This document shows positions 1 to 11,551 of a stretch of DNA of 64,000 nucleotides, in pieces (the stretch's first letter is position 1; every line of letters begins with the position of its first letter). Under the pieces are notes generated by a model. That model ran no database searches and was not told the origin of the DNA. It saw nothing but the letters and a program-made list of their open reading frames with translations. Location of the stretch: contig NC_091874.1 of NCBI RefSeq assembly GCF_019399895.1, positions 7,008,501 to 7,072,500 on the forward strand, written 5' to 3'. This DNA comes from Cardiocondyla obscurior (lineage: Eukaryota; Arthropoda; Insecta; Hymenoptera; Formicidae). The position numbers were made by a program, and so were the translations under genes.

Positions 1-1238
1 TGTCATTGAAACTTTAGCGAGATCTAAATGTAAGTAAAAATATAAAATATATTAAAATGTAAAATGCATAAATATGTTAATAAATTAATAATAAAAAATT
101 CTTTTCTTGCAGGTACTGTTAACATCGACGGGGAAAATGTGGAAATATCTCCCGAAGAAGCAATTGCAACGGCGGAGGCAATGAATTTTTTCAACAGCTT
201 ATTTGACTCAGTGAATAGTGATAAAGTGAACAATGACGATGATGAATTGCGTTGTCCCGTAACACCAAGCAGTGGACATCATGAATTTTGGGTGAGTGCG
301 TTAATTAAATTAAAAAGAATGTTTTACGTCGATAACGTATTTCGTCTCGCGAGAACGTATTTCAATTCCAACTTTAAAAAAACTGGATCCTGACGATAGA
401 CGGCTTTAAAAAATTGTGGGAAATTGTAAATATTAAATATAAATTTAATAAATTAATCACGCGAAACTGTAATCAGGATCCTTTAGAAAATTTTTTCGCT
501 CGAATTAGGAGTCACGCCGCGCGATATAACAATCCCACCCCACAAAGTTTCGAACAATCTTTTATAGCGTTATTATTAAGTAATAAAAATGTTTTGTTAT
601 TTAATGGTAGGAATTGCGAATTAAAAAATGATGATCACATGTTGTTTTCTTTACAAGATTATTTAAATGATTCGAGTATTAAAAATGTTAATAGTAGTGT
701 TTGTGACGAGTTTGATTTAATTTCAGAAACGAATATTGTAGACGAATCAATTATAGCATTAATATTTGAACATCCAAATGTAATTATTTCTTCCATTTTA
801 AAAAAAGTTAATAATTGTACATTTTGTAAGTATAGCGCGAAAAGTAAAGATTTTAAAAGTTGCGCGAGACAAATTGTTAGTGCCGTTAACAAATTAATGC
901 GTACAAAGTGTCACCGGCGTAATTTGTATAAAATATTGTTAACACATTTTGAAGATTGGAATATTATATTAGATTGGTTAGAATGTTTGGAACATAAAGT
1001 AGATTTTTTTAATGCAATGGTTCGTGTCATAGTTTTTTATAGTATTACGTCGTGGTGCACTCAAAAGAATAAATTACATGTTTTAGATAATGATAACGTA
1101 GATTCGGAAATTATTAGAAATATTAATAATATTAGAACTTTGCGCGGAAATTTTGTACGAAATTCACACAATTCAAAATTGCAAAAAACCCGTATGTTGG
1201 CAAATTATAAGTATTCCAATAAAATAAAAAAGTGTTAA
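1..1238 (+). pseudogene. P-element/THAP9-like transposase, C-terminal part, frameshifted
   Basis: The reading frame around 465-600 contains NQDPLENFFARIRSH followed by NNPTPQSFEQSF, the conserved C-terminal RNase-H-fold region of P-element and THAP9 transposases, and the W-ILTIDGFKKLWE stretch just before it also fits. A GT-AG intron is visible at 30-112 (donor gtaagt, acceptor ttcttgcag); joining 29 to 113 keeps the frame. The frame then breaks at a run of seven A (376-382): residues before it are in one frame (64-393) and residues after it in another (414-1238). The N-terminal THAP domain and first catalytic residues lie off the left edge. The tail after about 620 is not conserved that I can tell. 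Probably a dead copy, unless the A-run is a sequencing error. Confidence 0.8.
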
Positions 1239-2040
1239 TAATATGTGTGTAAAATGTACGTTGTGTTTGTGTGTTTTGCGTGTATATATTGCATTCAATT
1301 TATGTTCATGTTTTTTTATTACGATTATGCTCATTGTTTTTTAGAGACGCGTAAAATTGTAATGTACAAAATTGTTATGTGTGAATGGGAGTGTGTTTAA
1401 TGATGCAGTGGCTTGTATATAAAATTAGCGGTATGTAACGCTTTTCATCTTTGAAAGAAAGTGTATATATCGCTAGTTTTTTATACTTTGCATCACATTT
1501 TTTAACCACACCGGATATTGATTCATCAAACATAGAATATTTCAGCAATGTATTAAGACAACGTTGTACTATTGTTTCAATGTTACTGCAATTGTTGAAA
1601 TGATACTGTAATATTCTACTGTTCGATGAAAAACAATTATAAGTTAATTCTTTGTACCTAAACTAGCTGCATTAATTTTAACTAGTTACAAAATTTTCTT
1701 TTTTTTCTAAATGTGCAGAAAAATAATCTGTCAGTATAGACTAATGCAGCCAATTCAGCTACAAAGAATAAACATTATACTTATATCCGACAGTCCGCAG
1801 TCTGTTATTAAGTGGGACGGAAAAATGTGTTGCAAAGTTTTAAAAATATTGTATAAAGTAATATTAATTTAAGTATTATTATTATATGAGTTAGAAGAAA
1901 GGAAGGAAAAAAAATGTTGATTTACATAAACATGTAATATTGCATTATTTAATTAATGAAATGTAAAACCTGTAATAACAACTAATTTTAAAATAAATAA
2001 TAATTGTAATAATTGAGTTTGTCATTAATATATATTATAA
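1239..2040. other. AT-rich spacer, nothing recognised
   Basis: No coding potential or clear repeat was found on either strand. It may hold the 3' flank and terminal repeat of the P-like element, but I could not identify an inverted repeat partner because the left end is outside the window. Confidence 0.5.
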
Positions 2041-2046
2041 TTACAA

Positions 2047-2113
2047 AGAAAAAAAAAAAATATATATATGTATATATATATAGTAATAATAAGCATGCGC
2101 GCGCGCGCACGCG
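2047..2113. repeat. Simple-sequence tract: A-run, TA-run, then (CG)n
   Basis: A run of A is followed by an alternating TA tract and, after a short gap, by an alternating CATGCGCGCGCGCGCACGCG tract. The last part is alternating purine-pyrimidine. Confidence 0.85.
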
Positions 2114-2153
2114 TTATGGTTTGAATTTCGCGCAACATCATACGTCATCGCTT

Positions 2154-2732
2154 TTAGTACACTATTTCCGGGAGGCATGCGATAGAGGCGCTGAAAATCG
2201 GTCCCCACTTTTTACAAGAGCGAGTTCGCTCACCCTGCCTGTCACCCAGCTTTAGCTGAGTGAGAAGCTTTCGCAGCTGGCGATCCGCGGAATCGCTCAG
2301 CCGCTCTAATATAGAAGCCTTAAGGCGATTGTACTTGCCGGAGGCAGGAGGCTTCTTGATGATGTCCGCCACTTCCTGCAGGCTGTCAACGTCGAGCTTG
2401 GCCACCACCATATTAAATTTGCTGCTGTCAGAGGCAATACGGTGGATCTGAAAAGTGGCTTCCACCTGGAAGAACCACAGCTCAGGATTGTTCTTCCAGA
2501 AGGCCGGCAGTCGGCAGCTGGCCGCCAGCTCCGAGGTCTCCTTCGAATGAGCACCTGGCAATCGCGGTGGCTGAGGCGCCGCATGCGGCGTTGATTGAGC
2601 CGCACGAGGGGAAGCCTTGGGCCCGTCGTTGCGAGTCAGGTCGACATAATCGGCCGAGGCAGCCTCGCCTGTCGCGGGCTGATCAGACTCGGCGAAAGAC
2701 ATCTCCTTCGACGGGGTGAGCATGTTGGTCAT
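2154..2732 (-). pseudogene. gag: CsRn1-like Gypsy gag, truncated (DUF7041-type)
   Basis: The frame carries LPAFWKNNPELWFFQVEA, typical of the short Gag of CsRn1-type Gypsy elements (DUF7041), followed by the helical stretch ending in KLGDRQ. After that (leftward of about 2235) similarity stops abruptly and the last 26 residues look like unrelated sequence read by chance, so Gag is cut after roughly 165 residues. I chose the start at 2732 (MTNML) because the longer start at 2795 abuts the primer binding site. The related but clearly different Gag at 20932-21738 confirms the family. Confidence 0.75.
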
Positions 2733-2798
2733 GATCACACACTCGCGCACCAAATGTTCAGAGTCGAGACAAGTTGTCACTTGGCGACGGATCACTCA

Positions 2799-2816
2799 AA
2801 TCACGTCGGGATCACC
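2799..2816 (-). other. Primer binding site, tRNA-Trp type
   Basis: On the minus strand this reads TGGTGATCCCGACGTGAT. On the plus strand the longer match CAAATCACGTCGGGATCACCA equals the 3' end of eukaryotic tRNA-Trp plus CCA with one mismatch. It lies between the LTR (right) and gag (left), as expected for a minus-strand element. Confidence 0.8.
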
Positions 2817-3300
2817 AATTTGGGAATCTCACAAGTTCGCGGGTTAGGAAGCGCGCAGGGAACTCAGTAAATTACCCAAGAATTCGAGAATAATAAAATA
2901 TAATTTTAAACCCAATAAAAGAAAATTACAAGAAAATTACAAAATAATAAAGAATGGTAAGAGTCGATATAAGACTAGTCGCGTGCGCGAGGTACGACTT
3001 CTGGTGCTGGACTGACGCTCCGACGCGTCGCCAGCAGGAAAGCACGAAGGAAGTTCCTTTGTGGCTTATCAGCCCTTTGTCTTTAAGACGGGACTTCCCG
3101 GTGCATCATCCAGGAGATGATGCAACGCTGCGTCAGCGGAAGCTGACGCAAGAGCTCCCGTTGCCAAGCCGGTCTGTTGCTAGGCAAGGGAGACAATGGG
3201 GAAGATAGTGCGCGGCACGAGCAATTGCTTGCGACGACGGCCGGTCGCAGGTAATACCGGTTCCGTCATCTGCCGGGGTGCAGGCAAATCTGCACCCACA
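2817..3300 (-). mobile_element. 5' LTR of truncated CsRn1-like Gypsy
   Basis: The segment starts on the minus strand with TGTGGGTGCAGATTTGCC at 3300 and runs to the primer binding site, about 484 bp, and is much more GC-rich than its flanks. Its second LTR is missing, so the outer border rests on the TG start and the composition change. Confidence 0.6.
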
Positions 3301-4332
3301 TGTGTTTATGTGTATATTTATATAGTTTTACAAAAATATATGTTTTTGTTTACTGTGACCTGGGAACGTTGCACTAACATTTTTTATGCCCACAACAAAT
3401 ATTACCAGCAAATGTGGATTTGTATCGCAATTATGATTTTAAAAAATGACAAGTTAAAAGACAAAATTTGAAAAATTAACTTAATGATTTGCCTTCTTAG
3501 CAAATCATTAAATAACAAATGCATTTTGTTGTGCCGATCAAAATTAATATTTTTCTCAGTGTAATATCGAAAGACAGGGTTCTTTATTTTATATTACTCA
3601 GATTATCGGATTTTAACAACGGTTAAAATGATCACTTTCTCTAAGTAAGATCATTAATAAGCTTGTAATTTATTTATATAAGAAATGTGTTTTTATTTTT
3701 TTACTTATTATACAAGCGGAGATATCAAAATGCATACTTCAAATCGTGAAATACGGATTTCGGGACAGCCATCGAAAAGTGCGCGGAGTCGCCGCTAGGA
3801 GGCATCGCTTTCTCGCATTTAAAATACAATTCAGTTGGAATATAAATGGGCCTAGTATGACACTTAACAGTCGAGTTCTCGACTGGTACGTGGCACTCAC
3901 AAGAATTTCTGGATATTAATTTGATTATTGACAATTCTTTCAAAAATATTTGTGTTCGGGTGGACTATGATTGAGGTTGTGTGGTATATTTGTGTAAAAG
4001 TTTTAAAATTTTCGATCGTACAACGATCGATTTCTTTCAACTGTTTCGTCTGGTAGGAAATTGCTTATTAGACCCGTTAGGAGGTGTTTTGTAGAAGTAA
4101 CGTGAAATTTATAATTAAAGTCGATATTGAATTGAACATGTATAAATTGATTCTGTTGAGAAAAGGGAATTAAATAATTATTATTTGTCTCATTTCAATT
4201 TAGATGTAAACAATTGACAATTTATAATTAAAGTAAAAATAAATTGTGCTAAATTTATTCATCTAATAAATTTGAAAAACCAAAAAAACAAAATTTCAAA
4301 ACCATAAATTGCTCTTTATCAAAGTCGGGGAT
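3301..4332. other. AT-rich spacer with one unexplained small ORF
   Basis: Mostly AT-rich non-coding sequence. A 72-codon minus-strand frame at 3725-3943 lies in a locally GC-richer patch, but I recognise no family and cannot support it as a gene. Confidence 0.4.
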
Positions 4333-5536
4333 GAACCCGCGACTCTGCCAGGAACGCAATGAACAAAAAAGTTTACACCGGCTGTAATTCAGCACAAATC
4401 AAATTCGGAACGTGAAGAGAAATTACGCATACGGTTCGCAATAGGGTAAACGCAACGCACACGGAACGCGAGAAAGATACGCAACGCAACGGAAAAGGTA
4501 CGCAACTTAACGCGAGAAGGATACGCAACGCAACGGAAAAAGATACGCTACTTAACGCGAGAAAGATATACGCACGGAACGCAACGGTACGCGAGAAAGA
4601 CACACAGCGCACGCAATAGAACGCTGGAAAAAAAAAAACTCTGGGCTGCCGGCACGCGGCGATACAATGCCCACCCCCGGTACCCCACCGAGAACGGATC
4701 GGATTCCGAACTTTCCTAACACGCGCGCAGGACGTGTCACGACACCCGCGAATTCTTGCTCGAAACTCCTCCCTTTCACCCCGGGGCTCCACGCCACACG
4801 CTCACAAATACTCGCCCCACGCCGTCTTCACGTGATGACTGCGACTCGACGTCCCACGTCGTGATGAACACGGCACTCCGCCGATTACAGCTTTTTCCCT
4901 CGGTGGCTGAATATACCCAGAGAGCCGGTATGGTCCCACGGCGCGGCGGAATCCGTCGTCGCCGTCCTCAAATCTGCTCCGCTGCGGTACTTGCGCCGGC
5001 ACCCCGTGCTGGTCACGTGATCGGTGGGTGATCGGCAACTCCTCGCCGAATCTCTCAAAAGAGCTGTAGCACAGGATTGCCAGCCCCTGGCCGGAACCTG
5101 TTTATTAAAACATAATTACTTTTTCGGTACCGGGCGACTCCTGGCCCTTCGTCACGAAACGGCACTCACGGTACGGCACGTGATAACCGCATGCTCAACA
5201 GCTCGCCGGTCGCTCTCCCTCGTCGTCAGTCCCGCCGGGCGAAAAATTCATGCGAGATTCGCTCGGCGAAATCACTCAAGCCCTTCACGGGCGGAAAATC
5301 CATGGAAGAAGTCGACGCCAGCCTTCGCACTACCTCGTCGTCGGTCCCGTCTGCAGAGTTCGGCACCTCGGTCTCTGTGCGACTAACTCGAGACTCGCGA
5401 ACGGGCCCGTTGCCAGGCCAACCGCGCCGACTCAATGCTCATTACGGTGTCGGTACCGCCAATTTTCGCGAGTCGGTAAATCGCCAGGTCGGTAAGCCGA
5501 CACCGAAACCGCGAGATAACGCAGTTTTTCGTTACA
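4333..5536 (-). mobile_element. Possible LTR plus primer-binding-site remnant
   Basis: A GC-rich block of about 1.18 kb begins on the minus strand with TGTAACGAAAAACTGCG (5536) and ends near TTTTGTTCA (4360). Nine bases further on lies TGGCAGAGTCGCGGGTTC (4333-4350), which has the form of a primer binding site. The TGTAACG start is shared with the LTR of the Gypsy at 43931-51325. No gag follows and there is no second LTR to compare, so this is an inference from ends and composition. Confidence 0.35.
4441..4620. repeat. Degenerate tandem repeat, about 44-bp period
   Basis: About two and a half units built from GAGAAAGATACGCAACGCAA and a following ACGCAACTTAACGC block; later units carry small indels. 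It sits at the internal edge of the possible LTR. Confidence 0.7.
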
Positions 5537-5718
5537 GTATGTATATTTAGTACAAAAATATACTAAGAGATCTGTAATGAATATTCGGTACATAAATGTA
5601 ATTAAAAATTCAAACAATTAATAAGCCCCTAATAAAAATATATATTTTGAAAATTGTTAATAATTTTTACAATAGTTTTCTGGAACTAATAGTACAATAA
5701 TTTTATAAAATTTAGAAT
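5537..5718. other. AT-rich flank upstream of the BEL-interrupted gene
   Basis: No gene. The last bases before 5719 (TTTTATAAAATTTAG) could be a splice acceptor in front of the ATG. Confidence 0.3.
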
Positions 5719-5739
5719 ATGTCTGAAAAACAAAGAAAA

Positions 5740-5744
5740 CCTAA
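5740..5744 (+). repeat. Target-site duplication of BEL, left copy (CCTAA)
   Basis: CCTAA immediately precedes the 5' LTR and is repeated at 12025-12029 right after the 3' LTR. Five-base duplications are usual for BEL/Pao integrases. Confidence 0.9.
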
Positions 5745-6197
5745 TGTTTAAGATCATTAGATGATGCTATTCGAACGTTTTAAACGCCAGACTATCGAAT
5801 GCCGTCAGAGCGACGCCAGTCTGGTTATATGAGAGGCTTTGTTTCAAATGATATTATTTTTCTGTCACCATAAGAATCTACTCGAAAGAAATTATTCAAA
5901 ATTTTCCGTGCCTTATCTCACTTAAGACGGGACGGTCCCGAACGAAACCTAAGATGCTCTTTGTTACAATAGAAAACTGCTCTGCTCTCTTTGAAGCAAT
6001 GCCTCTCAAGTCAGTCGCCTTCTTGAACGCATTAAGAACGCATCTCTCGCTAATACTAAATTTAAAACATTGTAATAATTTCTATCCTTTCGAGCCCAGC
6101 AGTGGCTAAGTGTTAATCAGTGAAAAAGAAAAATAAAATTTATAAAGTGCAACCTGTATTCAAGTTTTTCGTCCGAACCTTCATCTTAGTGCGAACA
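5745..6197 (+). repeat. BEL 5' LTR
   Basis: 453 bp, TG...CA ends. It lacks 27 bp present in the 3' LTR (around 11858-11884); the missing piece is bordered by CTA repeats in the longer copy, suggesting slippage or repeat-mediated deletion. AATAAA lies near the 3' end. Confidence 0.95.
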
Positions 6198-6202
6198 TTT
6201 TT

Positions 6203-6220
6203 TGGTCCTTCGAGCCGGAT
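6203..6220 (+). other. BEL primer binding site, tRNA-Tyr type
   Basis: TGGTCCTTCGAGCCGGAT begins five bases after the LTR. It is complementary to the 3' end of animal tRNA-Tyr, whose acceptor stem reads CCTTCGA...TCGAAGG. Confidence 0.8.
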
Positions 6221-6284
6221 ACGCATATCCTTGCCTTTCGAAAAACTTGTTACAGTGCAGTGTTGTGCAAAAGTCTAAATCGAC

Positions 6285-7715
6285 ATGAGTCAAAGCATGG
6301 ATTCATTAATCCGTAGCCAGACGGATTTGTACGGGCGTATTTCACGCTCGGTGGAAAATTTAAAAAAGGGAGGTGCGGCTAAAATCACTCCCGGCTCCAT
6401 CGAGACTCGCTTGAGACTTCTCGATAATTACTGGAGCAAATTCGAAAAGGGTCATGAAACTCTTCATACGAGTTTTTGGACGGAACTTGCCGAGCATGAT
6501 TATGTTAAGGCCGATGCCTATAGCATGGTCGAAGAAGCCTACGTCTCGCAGCGGGCGATCTTGATGGATCTCGCCGAAGAACATCGCAAAACGGAGGAAA
6601 AACCCGAGCTTTCCCTGCGCGAGAGCGAAGTTTTCTCTCGACGCCAGCTTCCTCGCATTCAACTGCCTACTTTTTCTGGAAAATTTGAGGACTGGCCCGC
6701 ATTCAAGGATCTTTTCCAATCAATGATAGCCCGAGATTCATCATTAATGGAGGTAGAAAAACTCCATTATTTACGCTGCTGTCTCAAGGGTGAGGCAGAG
6801 CAGTTAGTAAAAAATATTCCTACCACCGCCGACAACTATGAACGAGTTTGGACTATGTTGAAAGAATATTATGCTAATAAACGTATGCTTGTGCGATCCT
6901 GCTTTTCAAAATTTACCTCATTGCCAAAGATGCGGACGGAGTCTGTTCAAGAACTAAGACGACTCTTCCATAATGTACTTCAGACTGCCGGAACAATGGA
7001 AGGAATTCGCCGCCCCATTACTGACAACGATCTCTTTATTCATTTAGTGATCGAACTATTAGATTCTCGTTCACGCCGCGAGTGGGAAACAACGATCGGT
7101 GGCACTACCGAACCACCCACCTTTGAAGAGTTAAAAAACTTTTTGGAAAATCGATTGCGGGCTTTAGAAGCTCTATACCCTGCGGGACATGACACCTCGA
7201 CAAAAACAACGACTGTTTCCAAGCCGGCCCGAGCTTTGGTTACGCACACCGCGCCATTTACCACGGGAGGTAAGCCCTCCTCATGCTTTTTATGCAAGGG
7301 AGACCATTATATCCTTGCATGTAGTGAGTTCTCCAGGAAAGGGCTTGCAGCGCGCCGAGACTATGCCGCCGAAAATAGTTTGTGCATCAATTGCTTTGGA
7401 AAGCATGCCGTTAGCCAGTGTCCTTCAAAGAAAAGTTGTGTCTCCTGCGGAAGACGGCACCACTCAACCATTCACGAAACCTTCCTGCGAAGCCCAGCAA
7501 TCATGCACAGAACAACTCAACCAGCAGGTTCAATGCCAGCAGGTTCAACTTCAACAGGTCCGTCAACCAACTCGTCGCAAAAGCCGGAAGAGCGTCCCGC
7601 CACGCAAAGCGCCTCAGTCACGTCTCTCCATTTGCGTAATTATGTAACTGGACGAGTCTCGGTTTTATTGGCCACAGCAAGGGTTATAATTACCGATAAG
7701 TATAACAAAAAATAA
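6285..7715 (+). CDS. gag: BEL Gag (DUF1759 type) with zinc knuckles
   Basis: 476 codons. Residues about 120-300 hold the DUF1759-like core (RIQLPTFSGKFEDWPAFKDL, later LHYLRCCLKGEAEQLV and an LLDSRSRREWE motif), which forms the particle coat. Three Cys/His clusters follow at about residues 335-395: CFLCKGDHYILAC, CINCFGKHAVSQC and CVSCGRRHHSTIH. The ATG at 6285 is the first after the primer site. The frame ends in AAA AAA TAA at 7707-7715; moving back one base there joins it to the protease. Confidence 0.9.
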   Translation: MSQSMDSLIRSQTDLYGRISRSVENLKKGGAAKITPGSIETRLRLLDNYWSKFEKGHETLHTSFWTELAEHDYVKADAYSMVEEAYVSQRAILMDLAEEHRKTEEKPELSLRESEVFSRRQLPRIQLPTFSGKFEDWPAFKDLFQSMIARDSSLMEVEKLHYLRCCLKGEAEQLVKNIPTTADNYERVWTMLKEYYANKRMLVRSCFSKFTSLPKMRTESVQELRRLFHNVLQTAGTMEGIRRPITDNDLFIHLVIELLDSRSRREWETTIGGTTEPPTFEELKNFLENRLRALEALYPAGHDTSTKTTTVSKPARALVTHTAPFTTGGKPSSCFLCKGDHYILACSEFSRKGLAARRDYAAENSLCINCFGKHAVSQCPSKKSCVSCGRRHHSTIHETFLRSPAIMHRTTQPAGSMPAGSTSTGPSTNSSQKPEERPATQSASVTSLHLRNYVTGRVSVLLATARVIITDKYNKK

Positions 7716-10700
7716 TAGTGCGAGCGCTCATAGACCCGGGTTCGGAGGTATCAATTATTTCGGAAGCTCTCGTAGAAAAACTACGTTTACCCCGAAAATC
7801 CGACACCACCACAATTTTCGGCATTGGTGGCGATAAAACTTGTTACGCGCGCGGTCGTGTAAATTTCAATTTAAAATCTTGCGTAAATCAGGACTTTTGT
7901 GTAACGATTTCGGCATTAATTTTACCCCGTGTTACCGTTAATACGCAGCGTATTATTAACAATAACGAATCATGGCCACATTTGCAAGGCCTAGTGCTTG
8001 CTGATCCTGAATTTTCCTCTAACGATCCGATAGATTTAATTTTAGGAGCGGAAGTTCACGCCATTATAATAGAAAATGGTTTGCGAAAGGGCACAGCTAA
8101 AATGCCCATAGCTTTAAAAACAGCATTAGGATGGATTTTATCCGGATCTACGGGTGAAATTCAGTCTGCTTCTTTTGTCTCAATAAATCATTGCCAAACT
8201 CAAGAAAATATAGTAGAACTGGTATCACGTTTCTGGCAACAGGAAGAATTACCATTAAAACCAATTCCTCTTACCGATGCAGATCGAAAGTGCGAGGAAT
8301 TCTTTATTGAAACCACTCAACGATTGCCATCAGGCCGCTATATGGTCAGACTACCGTTCGCTAAGCAAGGTCCGGAATTTGCAAACTCTCGACCATCATC
8401 AATTAATATTTTTTCTAAATTAGAAAAACGCCTTGACTCACAACCACATTTACAATTTTAATACAATTATTTCTTACACGAGTACGAAATGTTAGGACAC
8501 ATGTCCAAAACAACGCCTCCGACATCTGACAAGCATTATTACCTGCCTTATCATGGGGTATTTAAGAGCAATGACCCTAATTCAAGATTACGAGTAGTTT
8601 TCAATGCCTCTGCACGCTTTAAAAATTCAGAGTCCCTTAATGATGTATTGCTTAACGGTCCTAACCTACTTCCTGCACTTTCTGATATAATTTCTAATTG
8701 GCGACGGTATCAGATAGCTATAACCACAGACATTGAAAAAATGTATCGGCAGATTGAAATTCACCCAGAGGATCGAGATTACCAGCGGATAATTTGGCGT
8801 CCGAGTTCTCTTTATGAATATTTTGATTATAAATTAAATACTATTACTTACGGATTATGTTCTGCGCCATATTTAGCTAACAGAGTAATTAAGCAATTAG
8901 CTCTCGATGAAGCGAACAATTTTCCCTTAGGTGCATCGGTTCTCCGTCATGAAATATACATGGACGATATTTTGACTGGCGCAGACTCAGTATCATCCGC
9001 AAAGGTCTTAATTACGCAATTAATTAATATTTGCACGGCGGGCGGCTTCCCCTTAGCCAAATGGTCGTTCAATAGCAGTGAACTAAGCAAAATAATACCG
9101 ACACCTGAACCAAGCAAGGGTCCAGTAGATTTTCACAGTGACATTACGCATACTATTTTAGGCCTTCGCTGGAATCCTACAGAGGATTTCTTTTATTTTC
9201 ATGTAACACCAACAGAAAATCAAGTACCTACAAAAAGAATAGTGCTGTCCGAAACAGCTCGGCTTTTCGATCCTCTCGGCTGGCTTGCGCCGGTTATTAT
9301 TAAAGCAAAAATCTTAATCCAAACGCTCTGGCTTAAGGGAAATGATTGGGATCATCCGTTAGATAAAGATGATTTCAATTTATGGCATCAATTTCGCAAT
9401 GAATTAATAAAATTGTCGGAAATTAAAATACCGCGATGGCTTATGACCACGGAAACAACATCTTTAATAGAATTACATGGCTTCGCAGATGCCTCCGAGC
9501 GAGCCTACGCTGCAGTAATTTTTGTTAAAATTAGTCAGAATAATGAATTTAAAATATCATTATTACAAGCCAAAACTCGCGTAGCACCGCTAAAAAAAAT
9601 ATCTTTACCTCGATTAGAATTGTGCGCCGCCACTCTTTTAACTCGATTAGTTGTTCACGTTCAAGCTACTATAAAATTAAAATTTAATAGCATTAATCTA
9701 TGGTCTGATTCTACCGTAACTCTTGCCTGGCTCAAGGGTCACCCCTCAAAATGGACCACCTATGTAACGAACCGCGTATCGGAAATCCAGCAAGCATTAC
9801 CATCTGCTTACTGGAACCATATTCCAGGTTATGAAAATCTTGCCGACTGCGCTTCTCGCGGTCTCTTGCCAAGCGAACTACAAAATCACCCGCTCTGGTG
9901 GTCAGGTCCGAAATGGCTCAGGGAAAATAATATTGAACAACCAAATTTAAGTAATTTTGAAATTAATTCTGAAGAATTAATTGCTGTTAAAAACGAGCAA
10001 AGGTCTCACGTATTTACTATAACCACGTTACCAAAAGAGAATGAATTGTTATTAAAATTCTCAACATTACTTAAGTTATTAAGAGTCACTGCATTATGCC
10101 GACGCTGGCTAAAGGGAAGCTCAAAGGGACCATTATCTTGGTCTGAAATAAATAAATCACTTAACTTCTGGATCCTAACAACACAGCGACTTTGGTTCTC
10201 GGAAGAAATTAAATTATTGACTGAGGGAAAATCGCTTTCTCGAAATAATGCTTTATCTTCTCTGTCTCCTATTATAAGCGAGATCGGAATTTTAAGAATC
10301 GGCGGTCGATTACGAAATGCGTCATTGTCACGGGATCAGCAGCACCCGATAATATTACCCAAGCGCTCAAACTTAACCTTTTTAATCATAGATCATTACC
10401 ATAAAAAGACCCTGCATGGGGGACCGCAACTGACACTGTCAACCATAAGGCAACGCTATTGGCTTATGGGAGGCAGAGCATCAGTAAAGGAGCACATTAA
10501 AAACTGCGTACCATGTGTTCGTTGGAGAGGCACATCTCCGCATCCTCAAATGAGCGATTTACCGCAAGCTCGGGTTACGGTAAATCGTCCATTTTTAAAT
10601 ACCGGAGTAGATTACGCTGGACCTTTAATGGTCAAAACAAGCAAGGGTCGAGGGCAACGAGCCCATAAAGCATTCTTGGCCATTTTTATATGTTTTTCCA

Positions 10701-11551
10701 CGCGCGCAATACATATTGAATTGGTCTCAGATTATACAACAGCAGCCTTTTTAGCAGCCCTCCGGCGTTTTATTTCTAGGAGAGGAATTTGTTCCACGAT
10801 TTCAAGCGATCGAGGGACTAATTTTGTCGGAGCAGACAAAGAATTACGAAAATTCTTTGCTGAAAGTATAAAGAGTAAGGAATTTACTCAAACCATTGCA
10901 AATCAAGCAATTAAATGGAAATTTAATCCTCCATCTGCACCTCATTTCGGCGGAATTTGGGAGGCTGCTGTTAAGGCTACGAAACATCATATCCGATGGG
11001 TCATCGGAGAGGCTACTCTAACGTTTGAGGAAATGTACACTTTATTAACGCAAATTGAAGCGTGTTTAAATTCTAGGCCTTTGATACCACTCTCCGATGA
11101 TCCCGAGGATCTAGAAGCACTAACTCCAGGACACTTCCTGATAGGAAATGCGTTAAATGCTGTGCCCGAGCCATGCTTAGCTAATGTATCCGACAATAGA
11201 CTTTCCCGCTGGGAACTCGTGCAAAAAATGCGTGACCATTTCTGGCGGCGTTGGTCAGCCGAATACTTGCCCACGCTAAATATACGCTCTAAATGGCGAA
11301 CAACTCAGCCAAATTTGCAAGTAGGCATGCTCTGCCTAATCAAAGGTGAAACAACGTCGCCAGGTAAATGGCCTCTTGCACGAATTATAGGAACTCATCC
11401 GGGTTCTGATGGGCAAGTTAGGGTGATAACAGTACGCACTGCATCATCCACATTCACGCGACCCGCCGTTAAAATTGTTCCTTTGCCTGTACAAGATACT
11501 TCCTTTGCAAAAAATTCGTCAGCTTCTGACGAGGCGGGCGGAAATGTTTAA
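7712..11551 (+). pseudogene. pol: BEL Pol: protease, reverse transcriptase, RNase H, integrase (one stop)
   Basis: From 7718 the frame reads RALIDPGSEVSII, an aspartic protease start in which the usual DSG/DTG is DPG. It continues to a single TAA at 8459-8461 and resumes in the same frame with YNYFLHEYEMLGHMS. The reverse transcriptase has MYRQIEIHPEDRDY and the catalytic YMDDI (about 8956). RNase H/Peptidase_A17-type sequence (HGFADASERAYAAV) follows near 9475. The integrase shows a zinc-binding segment around 10390-10530, catalytic Asp/Glu residues (VDYAGP, SSDRGTNF) and a C-terminal domain with RWELVQKMRDHFWRRW. Length and domain order match BEL/Pao. A nearly complete but formally interrupted copy. 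Confidence 0.92.

Noticed and set aside
2792..2816. Possible tRNA-Trp gene
   Set aside because: Only the 3' 20 or so bases match. Position between LTR and gag identifies it as a primer binding site; the same holds at 6203, 21755, 50257 and 62025.
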